From Alteromonas confluentis (GTDB lineage: Bacteria > Pseudomonadota > Gammaproteobacteria > Enterobacterales > Alteromonadaceae): 64,000 nucleotides of DNA. How positions within the stretch are numbered: the first letter of the stretch is position 1; every line of letters begins with the position of its first letter. Shown piece after piece: positions 9,418 to 18,382 of the stretch. Location of the stretch: positions 372,001 to 436,000 of the forward strand of contig NZ_MDHN01000029.1 of the NCBI RefSeq assembly GCF_001757105.1, written 5' to 3'. Both the position numbers and the translations under genes were made by a program. Below the pieces are notes generated by a model. It was not told the origin of the DNA. It worked only from the letters and a program-made list of their open reading frames with translations, and ran no database searches.

Positions 9418-11018
9418 TATTCAGCTCTCCCTTTCTGCGGGAACAGGCCCATAGGACGTTTCTGGATAAAGAACACTAATCCCACCAACACAATAATAGT
9501 GGCCAGTACCGGACCGGTGACCGGCTCCAGGAATTTGTTCACAATGCCCAATGTCATTGCTGATACCAGCGTGCCCCACAAACTCGCTACGCCACCAAAC
9601 ACCACCACCAGGAAGGAATCGATGATGTACGACTGTCCCAGATTCGGACCCACGTTGGTCAGCTGACTCAGCACCACGCCAGCCACACCGGCAATACCAG
9701 AACCCAAACCGAAGGTTGCGGCATCCACCCAATTGCTTTTCACACTAAGTGCACGGGCCATATCGCGGTTTTGTGCAACGGCGCGAACATGCAGACCCAG
9801 TGACGATTTCTTCAGGAAAATCATCAGCGCGAAAAACACGGTGAGAGAAAATAGAATGATGTACAGACGGTTATAGGTAACCGAGAACACCGGGTTGATT
9901 TGCAATGAGCCGCTCATCCATTCCGGTGCTGCCACCTGGCGGTTCAGTGGTGAAAACACGGTTCTCACCAATTGCTGCAGAATAAGGCTGATGCCGAAAG
10001 TGGCCAGCAGGGTTTCCAGCGGACGCCCTTTCAAAAACTGAATAACGCTCCGCTCGATGACAATGCCCACGAACCCGGAAACCAGAAAGGCCGCAGGCAC
10101 CGCCATCAGCAGAGAGTATTCAATTAAACCCGGAAAGGCTTGTTGAATAACGTAAGTGGTGTACGCACCCAGCATGATCATTTCGCCGTGGGCCATGTTG
10201 ATCACGCCCATTACCCCAAAGGTGATGGCAAGACCAATGGCCGCCAGTAACAGCACCGAGCCCATGCTCACGCCAAAGAAAATATTCTCTGCCCAGCCAT
10301 ACCATTTGCGCTGTGTTTCAATACCCGCCAGGGTAGAGTTTAGTGCATCGCGCACGGTTTCTGGCAACGCATCCCGTTGCTGCAGTTGCATTAACGCAAT
10401 GCGCACGTCTGGCTGCAAATTACCACGAAGGGTATTAATCGCATCGAGTTGCTTAGATTCATCACCGCTATCGAGTTCATGCAGCGCGGCGATTGCCGAC
10501 AGCAACGCATGTATGTCGCTGTCCTGCTCTTTCTGCAAACGATTCGCTAGTAGCTGAGGGGAAATCTGATCGACATCAGAAAGCAGATTCTTCACGGCTT
10601 TCAAGCGCACATCAGGGTTGCTGTCGCTGATATTTTGCTGTGCTTGCAACTGACGAATATGACTACGCACGCTGTTGTTCACGCGCACTTTACGCAGGCG
10701 AACACCCGACGGTTCTGCAATGACTTCACTGGTTAATACATCGATAAATTGGCGTTCACCCTGCACTTTCGTCATGGTGATCACTTGTTGAGAGCGTGGA
10801 TGATAATACACGTCTCCACCCAGCAGATTAGTCAGCAAGATTGCCGTGCGCGGGTCGTCTTGCTCAGCAAATTTATCGAGCAAGGCAGGCAGGGTTTTGA
10901 AATTGGTATCGGGGAGTTCGGCGACCAGCTCTTCAAAGCTCTGCTCTTCGGCACCGACGTTAAACGCCATTCCCAGAAAAGACAGAACAAAGAACAAGGC
11001 CAGGAAAGGCTTAACCAT
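9417..11018 (-). CDS. urtB: Urea ABC transporter permease UrtB, with periplasmic N-terminal extension
   Basis: LivH-class permease, 533 residues. The first about 23 residues form a signal peptide, followed by an about 215-residue soluble stretch (helical, charged, HEAT-like) before the membrane domain begins at about residue 245 (I-F-F-G-V-S-M-G-S-V-L-L-L). This long extracytoplasmic extension is usual for proteobacterial UrtB and separates it from ordinary LivH. The membrane part includes I-N-M-A-H-G-E-M-I-M-L-G-A-Y-T, conserved in this transporter class. It lies about 116 bp downstream of urtA, with a hairpin between the two. Confidence 0.94.
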   Translation of the reverse strand: MVKPFLALFFVLSFLGMAFNVGAEEQSFEELVAELPDTNFKTLPALLDKFAEQDDPRTAILLTNLLGGDVYYHPRSQQVITMTKVQGERQFIDVLTSEVIAEPSGVRLRKVRVNNSVRSHIRQLQAQQNISDSNPDVRLKAVKNLLSDVDQISPQLLANRLQKEQDSDIHALLSAIAALHELDSGDESKQLDAINTLRGNLQPDVRIALMQLQQRDALPETVRDALNSTLAGIETQRKWYGWAENIFFGVSMGSVLLLAAIGLAITFGVMGVINMAHGEMIMLGAYTTYVIQQAFPGLIEYSLLMAVPAAFLVSGFVGIVIERSVIQFLKGRPLETLLATFGISLILQQLVRTVFSPLNRQVAAPEWMSGSLQINPVFSVTYNRLYIILFSLTVFFALMIFLKKSSLGLHVRAVAQNRDMARALSVKSNWVDAATFGLGSGIAGVAGVVLSQLTNVGPNLGQSYIIDSFLVVVFGGVASLWGTLVSAMTLGIVNKFLEPVTGPVLATIIVLVGLVFFIQKRPMGLFPQKGRAE

Positions 11019-11099
11019 GAAGATTCCTTCGCTAATACGAAATGGATGGGGTTACCACTGCGAGTTTGATTTGCTAACTGATAACCGATTCGTTCAGCG

Positions 11100-11122
11100 C
11101 AACCGGGAGCCAGCCCCGGTTG
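11100..11122 (-). promoter_or_regulatory. Hairpin between urtA and urtB
   Basis: Inverted arms CAACCGG (11100-11106) and CCGGTTG (11116-11122) lie in the 116-bp urtA-urtB gap, with no T-run after them on the transcribed strand. Such a hairpin behind the binding-protein gene of an ABC operon commonly stabilises the upstream mRNA or partly reduces read-through, favouring more UrtA than permease. Function is inferred. Confidence 0.5.
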
Positions 11123-11134
11123 CCAGAGCAGGGA

Positions 11135-12421
11135 TTATTTGGCGCCGGTACAGGCACCTTTAACCACGTCGTAGCTGCCGCAGTTCATGGGTGCACTCCA
11201 GTCAGACATCAGGTTTTTAGAGGTTTCGAGATAGTCGGACCAGGCGTCACCGCGCACGGTTCCCGGCGTTTCCCAGACCACTTCAACCTGGCCATCATCC
11301 TGAATTTCACCGATAAATACGGGCTTAGACAGGTGATGATTCGGGTTCATCACAGCAATACCGCCAGTTAGGTTAGGCGTTGCCATACCAATCAATGCGT
11401 CAGAAACGGTGTCTACGTCGGTGGTGCCAGTTTGCTCTACCGCTTTTGCCCACATGTTGAAGCCGATATAGGTGGCTTCCATTGGGTCGTTCGTTACTCG
11501 GTCTTCGTCGCCGATGAATGCTTTCCACTTGGCAATAAAGGCATCGTTCTCATCGGTATAAATGCTCTGGAAGTAATTCCATGCCGCCAGATGACCCACC
11601 AGTGGTGACGTATCGAAACCAGACAGCTCTTCTTCACCTACCGAGAACGCCACTACCGGAATGTCTTCAGCCGAAATGCCCTGATTACCCAGCTCTTTGT
11701 AGAACGGCACGTTGGCGTCGCCGTTAATGGTAGATACCACTGCCGTTTTCTTGCCGGTGGAACCGAACTTCTTCACGTCAGATACAATGTTCTGCCAATC
11801 TGAATGACCAAACGGCGTGTACTGAATCATGATGTCTTTGTCTTCAACGCCGTTGGCTTTGAGGTACGCTTCAAGAATTTTGTTGGTGGTACGAGGGTAA
11901 ACATAATCGGTACCCAGCAGTACCCAACGCTCTGCGCCGATGTCATTCATCAGGTAATCAACCGCAGGAATGGCCTGCTGGTTTGGCGCCGCGCCGGTGT
12001 AAAACACGTTTTTCGAGGATTCTTCACCTTCATACTGTACCGGGTAGAACATCATGCCGTTCAGCTCTTCCACAACCGGCAGAACCGATTTACGGGAAAC
12101 CGACGTCCAGCCGCCAAAGATCACGTCCACATCTTCCTGCACCAACAACTCTCGGGCTTTTTCTGCAAACAGAGGCCAGTTTGACGCCGGGTCAACCACT
12201 ACCGCTTCAATCTTCTTGCCCAGCAGACCGCCTTTCTTGTTCTGCTCATCCACCATCATCAGAACTGTGTCTTTCAGTGTGGTTTCACTAATGGCCATAG
12301 TGCCGGTAAGAGAATGCAGCACACCCACTTTGATGGTATCGTCGTCTTTTGCGAACGTGACTGAGGATGCGAGTGAACTGGCAATAAGGGCCGCAGCCAG
12401 TGTCAGTTTTTTTAGTTTCAT
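11135..12421 (-). CDS. urtA: Urea ABC transporter substrate-binding protein UrtA
   Basis: Periplasmic binding protein (428 residues with this start). The chosen ATG begins a clear Sec signal peptide (M-K-L-K-K-L-T-L-A-A-A-L-I-A-S-S-L) and is preceded by AAGGA; the open frame's 36 extra upstream codons look non-coding. The mature protein starts near D-D-D-T-I-K-V-G-V-L-H-S-L-T-G-T-M-A, the hallmark of UrtA within the Leu/Ile/Val-binding protein superfamily. A-C-T-G-A-K ends the protein. First gene of the long leftward urt-ure unit and divergent from the NCS1-kinase gene. Confidence 0.95.
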   Translation of the reverse strand: MKLKKLTLAAALIASSLASSVTFAKDDDTIKVGVLHSLTGTMAISETTLKDTVLMMVDEQNKKGGLLGKKIEAVVVDPASNWPLFAEKARELLVQEDVDVIFGGWTSVSRKSVLPVVEELNGMMFYPVQYEGEESSKNVFYTGAAPNQQAIPAVDYLMNDIGAERWVLLGTDYVYPRTTNKILEAYLKANGVEDKDIMIQYTPFGHSDWQNIVSDVKKFGSTGKKTAVVSTINGDANVPFYKELGNQGISAEDIPVVAFSVGEEELSGFDTSPLVGHLAAWNYFQSIYTDENDAFIAKWKAFIGDEDRVTNDPMEATYIGFNMWAKAVEQTGTTDVDTVSDALIGMATPNLTGGIAVMNPNHHLSKPVFIGEIQDDGQVEVVWETPGTVRGDAWSDYLETSKNLMSDWSAPMNCGSYDVVKGACTGAK

Positions 12422-12723
12422 GTGATGTCCTTCAAGTTGTTCCGGCGTTTTATTATTGGCGTTTTGTGTCATCTCGACGCGAGATTGTGGAAGGTGAGCA
12501 AATCGTAAGAAGCTGCTGATTGGCGTCATACCTTATACCTATGGCTAAATGGTATGGTGAGACTTCAAAGAAAAAAATGAGTTAAATTACGTAGTTGATA
12601 CTCGCGTTATTCCCATACTGTAAATGCCAAACTACGAGTATGATTTTGTACAACGCTTCGCTGACGATTTCTGCGCGGCACCTGAATGCTTATTTATCGC
12701 CATAAACCGGGCCAGAAACCTTT
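12422..12723. promoter_or_regulatory. Divergent control region between urtA and the NCS1-kinase gene
   Basis: The 302-bp gap contains no credible gene. It carries nested inverted repeats: ATACTCG at 12598-12604 with CGAGTAT at 12635-12641, and CATACT/AGTATG arms inside the same segment. Nearer urtA, CATACC and GGTATG form another pair around 12528-12556. Operator or promoter function for the divergent urea operon and kinase is inferred from position; no clear -35/-10 pair or exact sigma-54 site could be fixed by eye. Confidence 0.4.
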
Positions 12724-15700
12724 ATGCAGCCTACTCCGAAAATAACTACCGGCCGCCGGATCTACAATAAACTCGTTGCCAACGAGATGATGGAAGACTT
12801 CGCCCTGCGATTCACTGCCATCCGTGCCCGAAAATGGTCTTACTCGCGAATTGCCAATACCGCATTGGGCATTGTGTCGTTCATGGTGCTCGAAGCAATT
12901 GGGGGGGCTATAACTTTAAACTATGGCTTCACAAACGCCGCCTGGGCAATACTTGCGCTGGTTTTCGTTATCTTTATCAGCGGCACGCCAATCAGCTATT
13001 ACGCGGCAAAATACGGTGTCGATATCGACCTGCTGAGCCGGGGAGCGGGTTTCGGTTATATCGGCTCTACCATCGCCTCGCTGATTTACGCCTCATTCAC
13101 GTTTATCTTTTTCGCCCTGGAAGCCGCCATCATGAGTATGGCGCTGGAGCTGCTGTTCGGGCTGCCGCTGTATCTCGGCTATGCCCTGAGTGCGCTGGTG
13201 GTGATGCCGCTGGTGACCCACGGTATTACCTACATCAGCCGGTTTCAGGTGTGGACCCAGCCAGTCTGGATTGTGCTGCAGCTCATTCCGCTGCTTTATG
13301 TGTTTAACCATCCGGATTCCAGCCTGCGTGAATGGGTAAACTTCACCGGCGATGCTGAAGTGTCGCCGGGTACGTTTAATATCTTTATGTTCGGCGCGGC
13401 GTCCGCCGTCCTGCTGTCGCTGGTAGCGCAGATTGGTGAGCAGGTAGACGTACTGCGATTTCTTCCGCCGAAGCCGAAGAACGAAGGCGCACACAAATGG
13501 TGGTTCGCACTCATTATGGCTGGTCCGGGCTGGATTATTTTCGGTGCGGGTAAACTGTTCCTCGGCTCGTTTCTGGCCTATCTGGCGCTGAAACAAGGCG
13601 TCACCCGAGATTTAGCATCAGATCCGGCCCACATGTATCAGGTGGCGTTTGGGTACATTTTTAACAACACAACCGCCAGTGTGGTCATCGCCACGGCTTT
13701 CGTGATCATCTCACAGCTCAAAATTAACGTGGCCAATGCCTACGCCGGTTCGCTAGCGTGGTCGAACTTTTTCAGCCGCATTACCCACAATCACCCCGGC
13801 CGGGTGGTGTGGATGATCTTCAACATTCTGATTGCCCTGCTTCTCATGGAGCTTGGGATTTACCAGACCATCAAAGAAATGCTGCAGATTTACTCCGTAC
13901 TCGTGCTGTCCTGGCTGAGTTCGGTGGCGGCCGATTTGTTGATAAATAAGCCGTTGGGATTCAGTCCTCCCATCGTCGAGTTCAAACGCTCCAAGCTATA
14001 CGACATCAACCCTGTAGGGACTTTCTCGATGTTCTTTGCCTCGCTGGTAGGCTTCGGTGCGCATTTCGGCTTATTAGGTGAATATGGTGTGGCGATGGGG
14101 TCGTTTATCGCCTTCTTTCTGCCCTTTATTACCGTTCCACTTATAGGCTACATGACACGGGGCAAGTATTATTTGGTGCCCAACCAAACCCATGCGCATC
14201 TTGAGGGCGACCAACAAGCTTGCTGCATTTGCGAACACACTTTCGACCGTGAAGACATGAGCTTTTGCCCGGCGTATCAGCAACCCATCTGTTCGCTGTG
14301 CTGTAGCCTGGATGTGCGCTGTAATGATCAGTGCCGCCCCGGCGCGACCTTGTCGGCGCAGGCGCTGGCATATTTCCGCAACCGTTTCAGTACGAAAACC
14401 ATTGAAGTGCTGACCTCGCCTATTGCGCTTAGTCTTACACTCACCATGGTGCTGAGCCTGATTTCAGCCGCCATTCTGTCGCTGATTTATTTTCAGATCC
14501 CGCCGGAATCGCTGGAGCTGCGGGAAATTCAACGGGACTCCCTTTATAAAGTCTTTTTCTTCCTGCTCATCATCATCGGCGTGGTGAGTTGGCTGTTTAC
14601 CCTGGCTAAAATCAGTAATAACTCCGCGCTGCGGGAGCTGCGTTCCCAGACCATGGCGCTGGCCACCGAGGTGGCCGCCCATGAAAAAACCGCCACCGCA
14701 TATCAGATAGCGAAAGAAGAGGCCGAGTCCGCCAACAAAGCCAAGAGTCGTTATCTTGCAGGTCTCAGTCATGAACTGCGTACGCCGCTTAACGTGCTGC
14801 TGGGCTATTCCCAGTTGCTGTTTAAAGACGACCAGTTACCTACCCGTATACAGGGGCCGCTTAACACCATGCGCCGCAACTGCGAGCACCTGGGCGACCT
14901 GATTGAGGGCGTGCTCGAGGTCTCGAAAATTGAAGCAGGACGTCTGTCGGTACACAAAGAAGATATTCAGCTACACAGCTTTCTTGAACAGATGGTGAAT
15001 ATGTTCGAGCAGCAAGCTTCGTCGAAGGGCCTGGAGTTTAACTGTAGCTTCACCAAAAATCTGCCCGCAATGGTGTCTGGCGACAAACAACGCCTGCGAC
15101 AAATTCTGATAAATCTGATTTCCAACGCGATTAAGTTCACCAGTCAGGGCAGCGTAAATTTCACGGTGACGTACCGCAACGAAGTGGCCCATTTTACGGT
15201 TGAAGACACGGGGACGGGTATTGCGAAGAAAGATCTTGAGACCATTTTTCATCCTTTCGAGCGGGTAGCCGGTACCGAAACGACCGTTGCCGGAACCGGT
15301 CTTGGCCTCACCATTTCCCGAGCACTGGCCGAACTCATGGGCGGTGAAATTAGCGTGACTAGCGAACCGGAAAAAGGCAGCAAATTCCGTTTAAGCCTGA
15401 TGTTGCCTCGCCTGTCCAGCGAAAACCGGGAAGTGATTCTCGATGAGAAGAAAATTTATGGTTATGAAGGTGAGCGCAAGACCATCATCACCATTGATGA
15501 CGAAGTGGGTCAGCGGGATTTACTGGCCGATATTCTAACGCCCCTTGGCTTCAATGTGATCAAAGCAGAGTCGGCTAAACACGGCATTGTCAGCGTAATG
15601 CAGGGCGAAGCTGACCTGTTGCTGCTGGATCTTAAAATGCCGGAAATCAGCGGCTGGGAAGTGGCGCGGATGATTCGCCAGGCGCAGAATAAAATTCCAA

Positions 15701-16101
15701 TCATTATTATCTCGGCCAACGTGCGGGAACTGGATGCAGACGACAACGCCCAGCAGTTCCATAGCGACTATCTGACCAAACCGTTCCTCATTCCCGACCT
15801 GCTGGACAAAGTGGGTCACTGGCTGGGAATTCAGTGGGTTTACGAACAAAAACCGGAACTACCACAAGAAACTGAAACGCCAGAATCGACACTACCACCG
15901 GCAGGTAAAAACCAGTATGTATCGTTGCGTTCAATGGCGGAAATTGGCTATTTGTCTGGCTTTAATTCAAAGCTGGACGCCATCAGTGAAACCCATACTA
16001 TTCCGGCCAAAGAAGCCAAAGCGCTACGGCAGTTAGCCTCAAAAATACAGTTTAAGAAAGTCGTGGAAATTCTTGATGGGCTGATTGCAGCGAGTGAATA
16101 A
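12724..16101 (+). CDS. Hybrid sensor histidine kinase fused to an NCS1-type permease
   Basis: A 1125-residue fusion protein. Residues about 40-480 form a 12-helix-like membrane domain resembling NCS1 nucleobase/allantoin permeases. A cysteine-rich stretch follows (Cys 500, 501, 503, 515, 523, 526, 527, 533, 537; zinc-binding-like). Two more membrane helices lie at about 560-640, then a linker coiled coil. The kinase core has H-box S-H-E-L-R-T-P (His683), N-box S-N-A-I-K-F (Asn801), and G-boxes D-T-G-T-G and G-T-G-L-G-L. A receiver domain runs from about 918 to 1030 with acidic pair D925/D926 and phospho-acceptor D969 (L-D-L-K-M-P), then an about 90-residue tail of unknown type. Its position divergent from urtA suggests it senses urea or a related N compound, like the transporter-kinase CbrA. 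No DNA-binding response regulator is adjacent. Confidence 0.9.
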   Translation: MQPTPKITTGRRIYNKLVANEMMEDFALRFTAIRARKWSYSRIANTALGIVSFMVLEAIGGAITLNYGFTNAAWAILALVFVIFISGTPISYYAAKYGVDIDLLSRGAGFGYIGSTIASLIYASFTFIFFALEAAIMSMALELLFGLPLYLGYALSALVVMPLVTHGITYISRFQVWTQPVWIVLQLIPLLYVFNHPDSSLREWVNFTGDAEVSPGTFNIFMFGAASAVLLSLVAQIGEQVDVLRFLPPKPKNEGAHKWWFALIMAGPGWIIFGAGKLFLGSFLAYLALKQGVTRDLASDPAHMYQVAFGYIFNNTTASVVIATAFVIISQLKINVANAYAGSLAWSNFFSRITHNHPGRVVWMIFNILIALLLMELGIYQTIKEMLQIYSVLVLSWLSSVAADLLINKPLGFSPPIVEFKRSKLYDINPVGTFSMFFASLVGFGAHFGLLGEYGVAMGSFIAFFLPFITVPLIGYMTRGKYYLVPNQTHAHLEGDQQACCICEHTFDREDMSFCPAYQQPICSLCCSLDVRCNDQCRPGATLSAQALAYFRNRFSTKTIEVLTSPIALSLTLTMVLSLISAAILSLIYFQIPPESLELREIQRDSLYKVFFFLLIIIGVVSWLFTLAKISNNSALRELRSQTMALATEVAAHEKTATAYQIAKEEAESANKAKSRYLAGLSHELRTPLNVLLGYSQLLFKDDQLPTRIQGPLNTMRRNCEHLGDLIEGVLEVSKIEAGRLSVHKEDIQLHSFLEQMVNMFEQQASSKGLEFNCSFTKNLPAMVSGDKQRLRQILINLISNAIKFTSQGSVNFTVTYRNEVAHFTVEDTGTGIAKKDLETIFHPFERVAGTETTVAGTGLGLTISRALAELMGGEISVTSEPEKGSKFRLSLMLPRLSSENREVILDEKKIYGYEGERKTIITIDDEVGQRDLLADILTPLGFNVIKAESAKHGIVSVMQGEADLLLLDLKMPEISGWEVARMIRQAQNKIPIIIISANVRELDADDNAQQFHSDYLTKPFLIPDLLDKVGHWLGIQWVYEQKPELPQETETPESTLPPAGKNQYVSLRSMAEIGYLSGFNSKLDAISETHTIPAKEAKALRQLASKIQFKKVVEILDGLIAASE

Positions 16102-17368
16102 ACCGGCGGCGAAAGTAGAATGCTGCTGCCAGCACCAGCGCCATGCCGGATACCGACACAAAGTAAGCACTGTCGACGAGAAAACGGGTCCAGCTCATGT
16201 CACCGTCAAAGCCGCTTTTAAACAGCAGAATTGCAACGCCACCGGCATAACCGGTGGCGTCTGCCACATAAATCAGAAAGCCGGCGTTGGCACGCACATT
16301 CATCAGGCTCACCAGCCTTTCAAAGATTATGCAGTTAAAAGGCACGTACGCCAGATAAATGCTGATGGTCAGAAAAATCATCCAGCTCAGGCCGGAAATG
16401 ATGTGCTGCTGGTACAGTAACGCGCTTAATCCCATACCGGCAAAGCCCGCCACCACCATGAGATGATTCACCATTAGCGCGCGAAAGTGCTGCTTTATCC
16501 ACATCACGCAGCCGATGAGCACCAGCACGACGAGAGAAGCATACAGCGAGGACATGGCGAAGACTCCCGGCGCATCGCCATAGCCCAGATGTTGCCAGAT
16601 TTCAGCAGCAAAGTTATCGCTGAAATCACGAATGGCAGACAGCAACATGTAGGCAATAATCAGACAGGTCAGTCCGGTAAAGTACTGATTTAACAGCACC
16701 AGCCGGTCACGACGTGTCATTGGCTCGCGCACCCGTCGCTCACTGATATCCTGCGCCGAGGGCGGTGGCGTTGCCGATAGCCAGCGAACCGATAAAAACA
16801 GGGGCAGAGTAAACAAAGCGCCGGTGGCCGCCGGCATCCAGTATTCGCTGACGCCCATTTCCAGCATCAGAAACAGCCCGGCAGATTTCACCACTCCGGT
16901 GGAGATGATAAAACTCACCGACAGGATAGCGGCCAGAATTTCTGTGGTGCGCCGCCCTTCCAGATAGCTAAACACCAATCCCCAGATCATCCCAAGTGGC
17001 AGCCCGTTGAAGAACAGACCGAGCAGCTTCCAGTCACCAGGCAGTGCAGCAAAAGCAATCAGCGCCAGCTCCGAGGCCATCACCAGCAGCAGAATAGCTT
17101 TGCCCCGGTTCGCAGCGGTCATCTCAGCAATGACCCGGATTCCGATAAATTTTGACAGCGCGTAGCCCAGCACCTGAGCGATGATCAGGGCGCTTTTGAA
17201 ATCCAGTCCGAACAGGGCGTCCGCCTGCTCATAGCTCGCCACCGCAAAGGGTTTGCGGAAGGCATACATGCAGAAGTAGGTAGAAAAGGCAGCGATGGCA
17301 GCGCTAAGCACAAACAGAAACCGCTCGCGCTTTGATGATGCAACACTGCATTCAGACATAGCCTGCAA
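16052..17368 (-). CDS. MFS-type transporter (DUF5690-like)
   Basis: A 438-residue polytopic membrane protein with about 12 hydrophobic segments and the opening F-S-T-Y-F-C-M-Y-A-F-R-K-P-F-A-V-A, which I associate with the DUF5690 group of MFS proteins (similar to glycerol-3-phosphate/hexose-phosphate transporter-like families with M-Y-x-x-R-K motifs). Its 3' end overlaps the converging kinase gene by 50 bp. It is transcribed away from the deoR-type regulator on the same strand, 49 bp downstream of that gene, so the two may be co-transcribed. Near a phospholipase C and a phosphatase, import of an organophosphate or its product is plausible but unproven. Confidence 0.75.
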   Translation of the reverse strand: MQAMSECSVASSKRERFLFVLSAAIAAFSTYFCMYAFRKPFAVASYEQADALFGLDFKSALIIAQVLGYALSKFIGIRVIAEMTAANRGKAILLLVMASELALIAFAALPGDWKLLGLFFNGLPLGMIWGLVFSYLEGRRTTEILAAILSVSFIISTGVVKSAGLFLMLEMGVSEYWMPAATGALFTLPLFLSVRWLSATPPPSAQDISERRVREPMTRRDRLVLLNQYFTGLTCLIIAYMLLSAIRDFSDNFAAEIWQHLGYGDAPGVFAMSSLYASLVVLVLIGCVMWIKQHFRALMVNHLMVVAGFAGMGLSALLYQQHIISGLSWMIFLTISIYLAYVPFNCIIFERLVSLMNVRANAGFLIYVADATGYAGGVAILLFKSGFDGDMSWTRFLVDSAYFVSVSGMALVLAAAFYFRRRFIHSLQSAHQEFPRLS

Positions 17369-17417
17369 ACCTGCTGGGAAATAGAGGTTTGCAGTCTAAC
17401 AATGAAATATGAACAAT

Positions 17418-18176
17418 TTATTGAGGCGCGTAATCCACCGCAACGCCGGCTTTTTGCAACGCGGCAGCTAAAGGCGGCGCGGGTTGCTGTTCGCTGATAA
17501 GCACATCCACATCACCCAGTGCAGCAAACTGCACAGTGCCTGGTGCTTCGAATTTTGAAGAGTCAGTCACCACCACTTTTTTGCGTGCCAGCGGCAGCAG
17601 TGCCCGTTTAAAATCAGCCTCGTCATGACTGAAGTCCAGCCATCCCCCGTCTGCACTTACACCACCAGCAGAGAGAAACAGAATATCAGGCACATAACGA
17701 CTCGCCTGGGAGATGGCTTCAACGCCGAAGGCGGCTCGATAATCCATATCCACCACACCGCCCACTATCACCAGTTTGCAATCTGGCCTGCCAGCGAGCT
17801 CTGCCGCCACTTCCAGTGAATTGGTGGTCACAGTGAGGTTTTTCTGGCTGGTTAGTGCCTTCGCCAGCCAGTAACTGGTCGTGCCGCTGTCGATGAATAC
17901 CGTCATGCCGTCCTGTACCTGCTCGGCGGCTTTCAGGCCTATACGCTTTTTCACTTCTGCACTGCGATTTACCCGTTGCCAGTAAGGCGGCTCAAGCTGG
18001 GTAGCGGGTAAGCGTACGCCACCGTGGATCTTTTCCACTCGCCCCGCAGACTCCAACTGTTTGATGTCCCGACGGATGGTTTCTTCCGAAACGGCAAACT
18101 GTTTGGAAAGCTCTGATACCGACATAGAACGGTGTAATTCCACCAATTCCAGCATTGCCGTTTGCCTGTCTGTCAT
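17418..18176 (-). CDS. DeoR/GlpR-family transcriptional repressor
   Basis: With the start at M-T-D-R-Q-T-A-M the protein has 252 residues, the usual DeoR length. An upstream extension of the frame runs through an operator-like intergenic region and is rejected. The N-terminal winged helix shows S-V-S-E-L-S-K-Q-F-A-V-S-E-E-T-I-R-R-D, and the C-terminal sugar-phosphate-sensing domain shows F-I-D-S-G-T-T and the Asp-rich V-V-T-D-S-S-K-F motif. Family members sense phosphorylated sugars or glycerol phosphate. It is divergent from the TonB receptor/phospholipase C genes and probably controls them together with the MFS gene downstream. Confidence 0.92.
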   Translation of the reverse strand: MTDRQTAMLELVELHRSMSVSELSKQFAVSEETIRRDIKQLESAGRVEKIHGGVRLPATQLEPPYWQRVNRSAEVKKRIGLKAAEQVQDGMTVFIDSGTTSYWLAKALTSQKNLTVTTNSLEVAAELAGRPDCKLVIVGGVVDMDYRAAFGVEAISQASRYVPDILFLSAGGVSADGGWLDFSHDEADFKRALLPLARKKVVVTDSSKFEAPGTVQFAALGDVDVLISEQQPAPPLAAALQKAGVAVDYAPQ

Positions 18177-18234
18177 GAATAACGCTCCGGGATAATGATG
18201 GCGCAAGTATATCTGCTTCGCGTTTTGGCTCAAG

Positions 18235-18280
18235 CACAAAACCACACAAATCCACAAAATGTCACACCAATTCACACAAA
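18235..18280. promoter_or_regulatory. Phased CACAAA repeat array, likely DeoR-family operator
   Basis: CACAAA or a one-base variant occurs at 18235, 18245, 18253, 18265 (CACCAA) and 18275, so about once per helical turn on one face of the DNA. It lies between the divergent deoR-type gene and the TonB receptor gene. Further CACACA-rich motifs lie at 18353-18371, just before the receptor's ribosome site. Tandem direct-repeat operators are known for some DeoR-family proteins (IolR of Bacillus). Assignment to this regulator is inferred from position. Confidence 0.55.
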
Positions 18281-18382
18281 CTGTCATATTTCAGCCCTAG
18301 TCTGACTGCCGTCACAACGTCGGGTAGTGCCTTTCCGACCTCAAAAAGAAATCACACAGAAAACCACACACAAGGAATCGAA

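Noticed and set aside
12677..12690. Sigma-54-like GG...GC promoter before the kinase gene
   Set aside because: The GG and GC dinucleotides are nine bases apart instead of ten and the flanking consensus is poor.
13093..13596. 167-codon frame opposite the NCS1-kinase gene
   Set aside because: Antisense to membrane helices of a clear coding gene; composition (Gln/Arg/His-rich) is a typical shadow.
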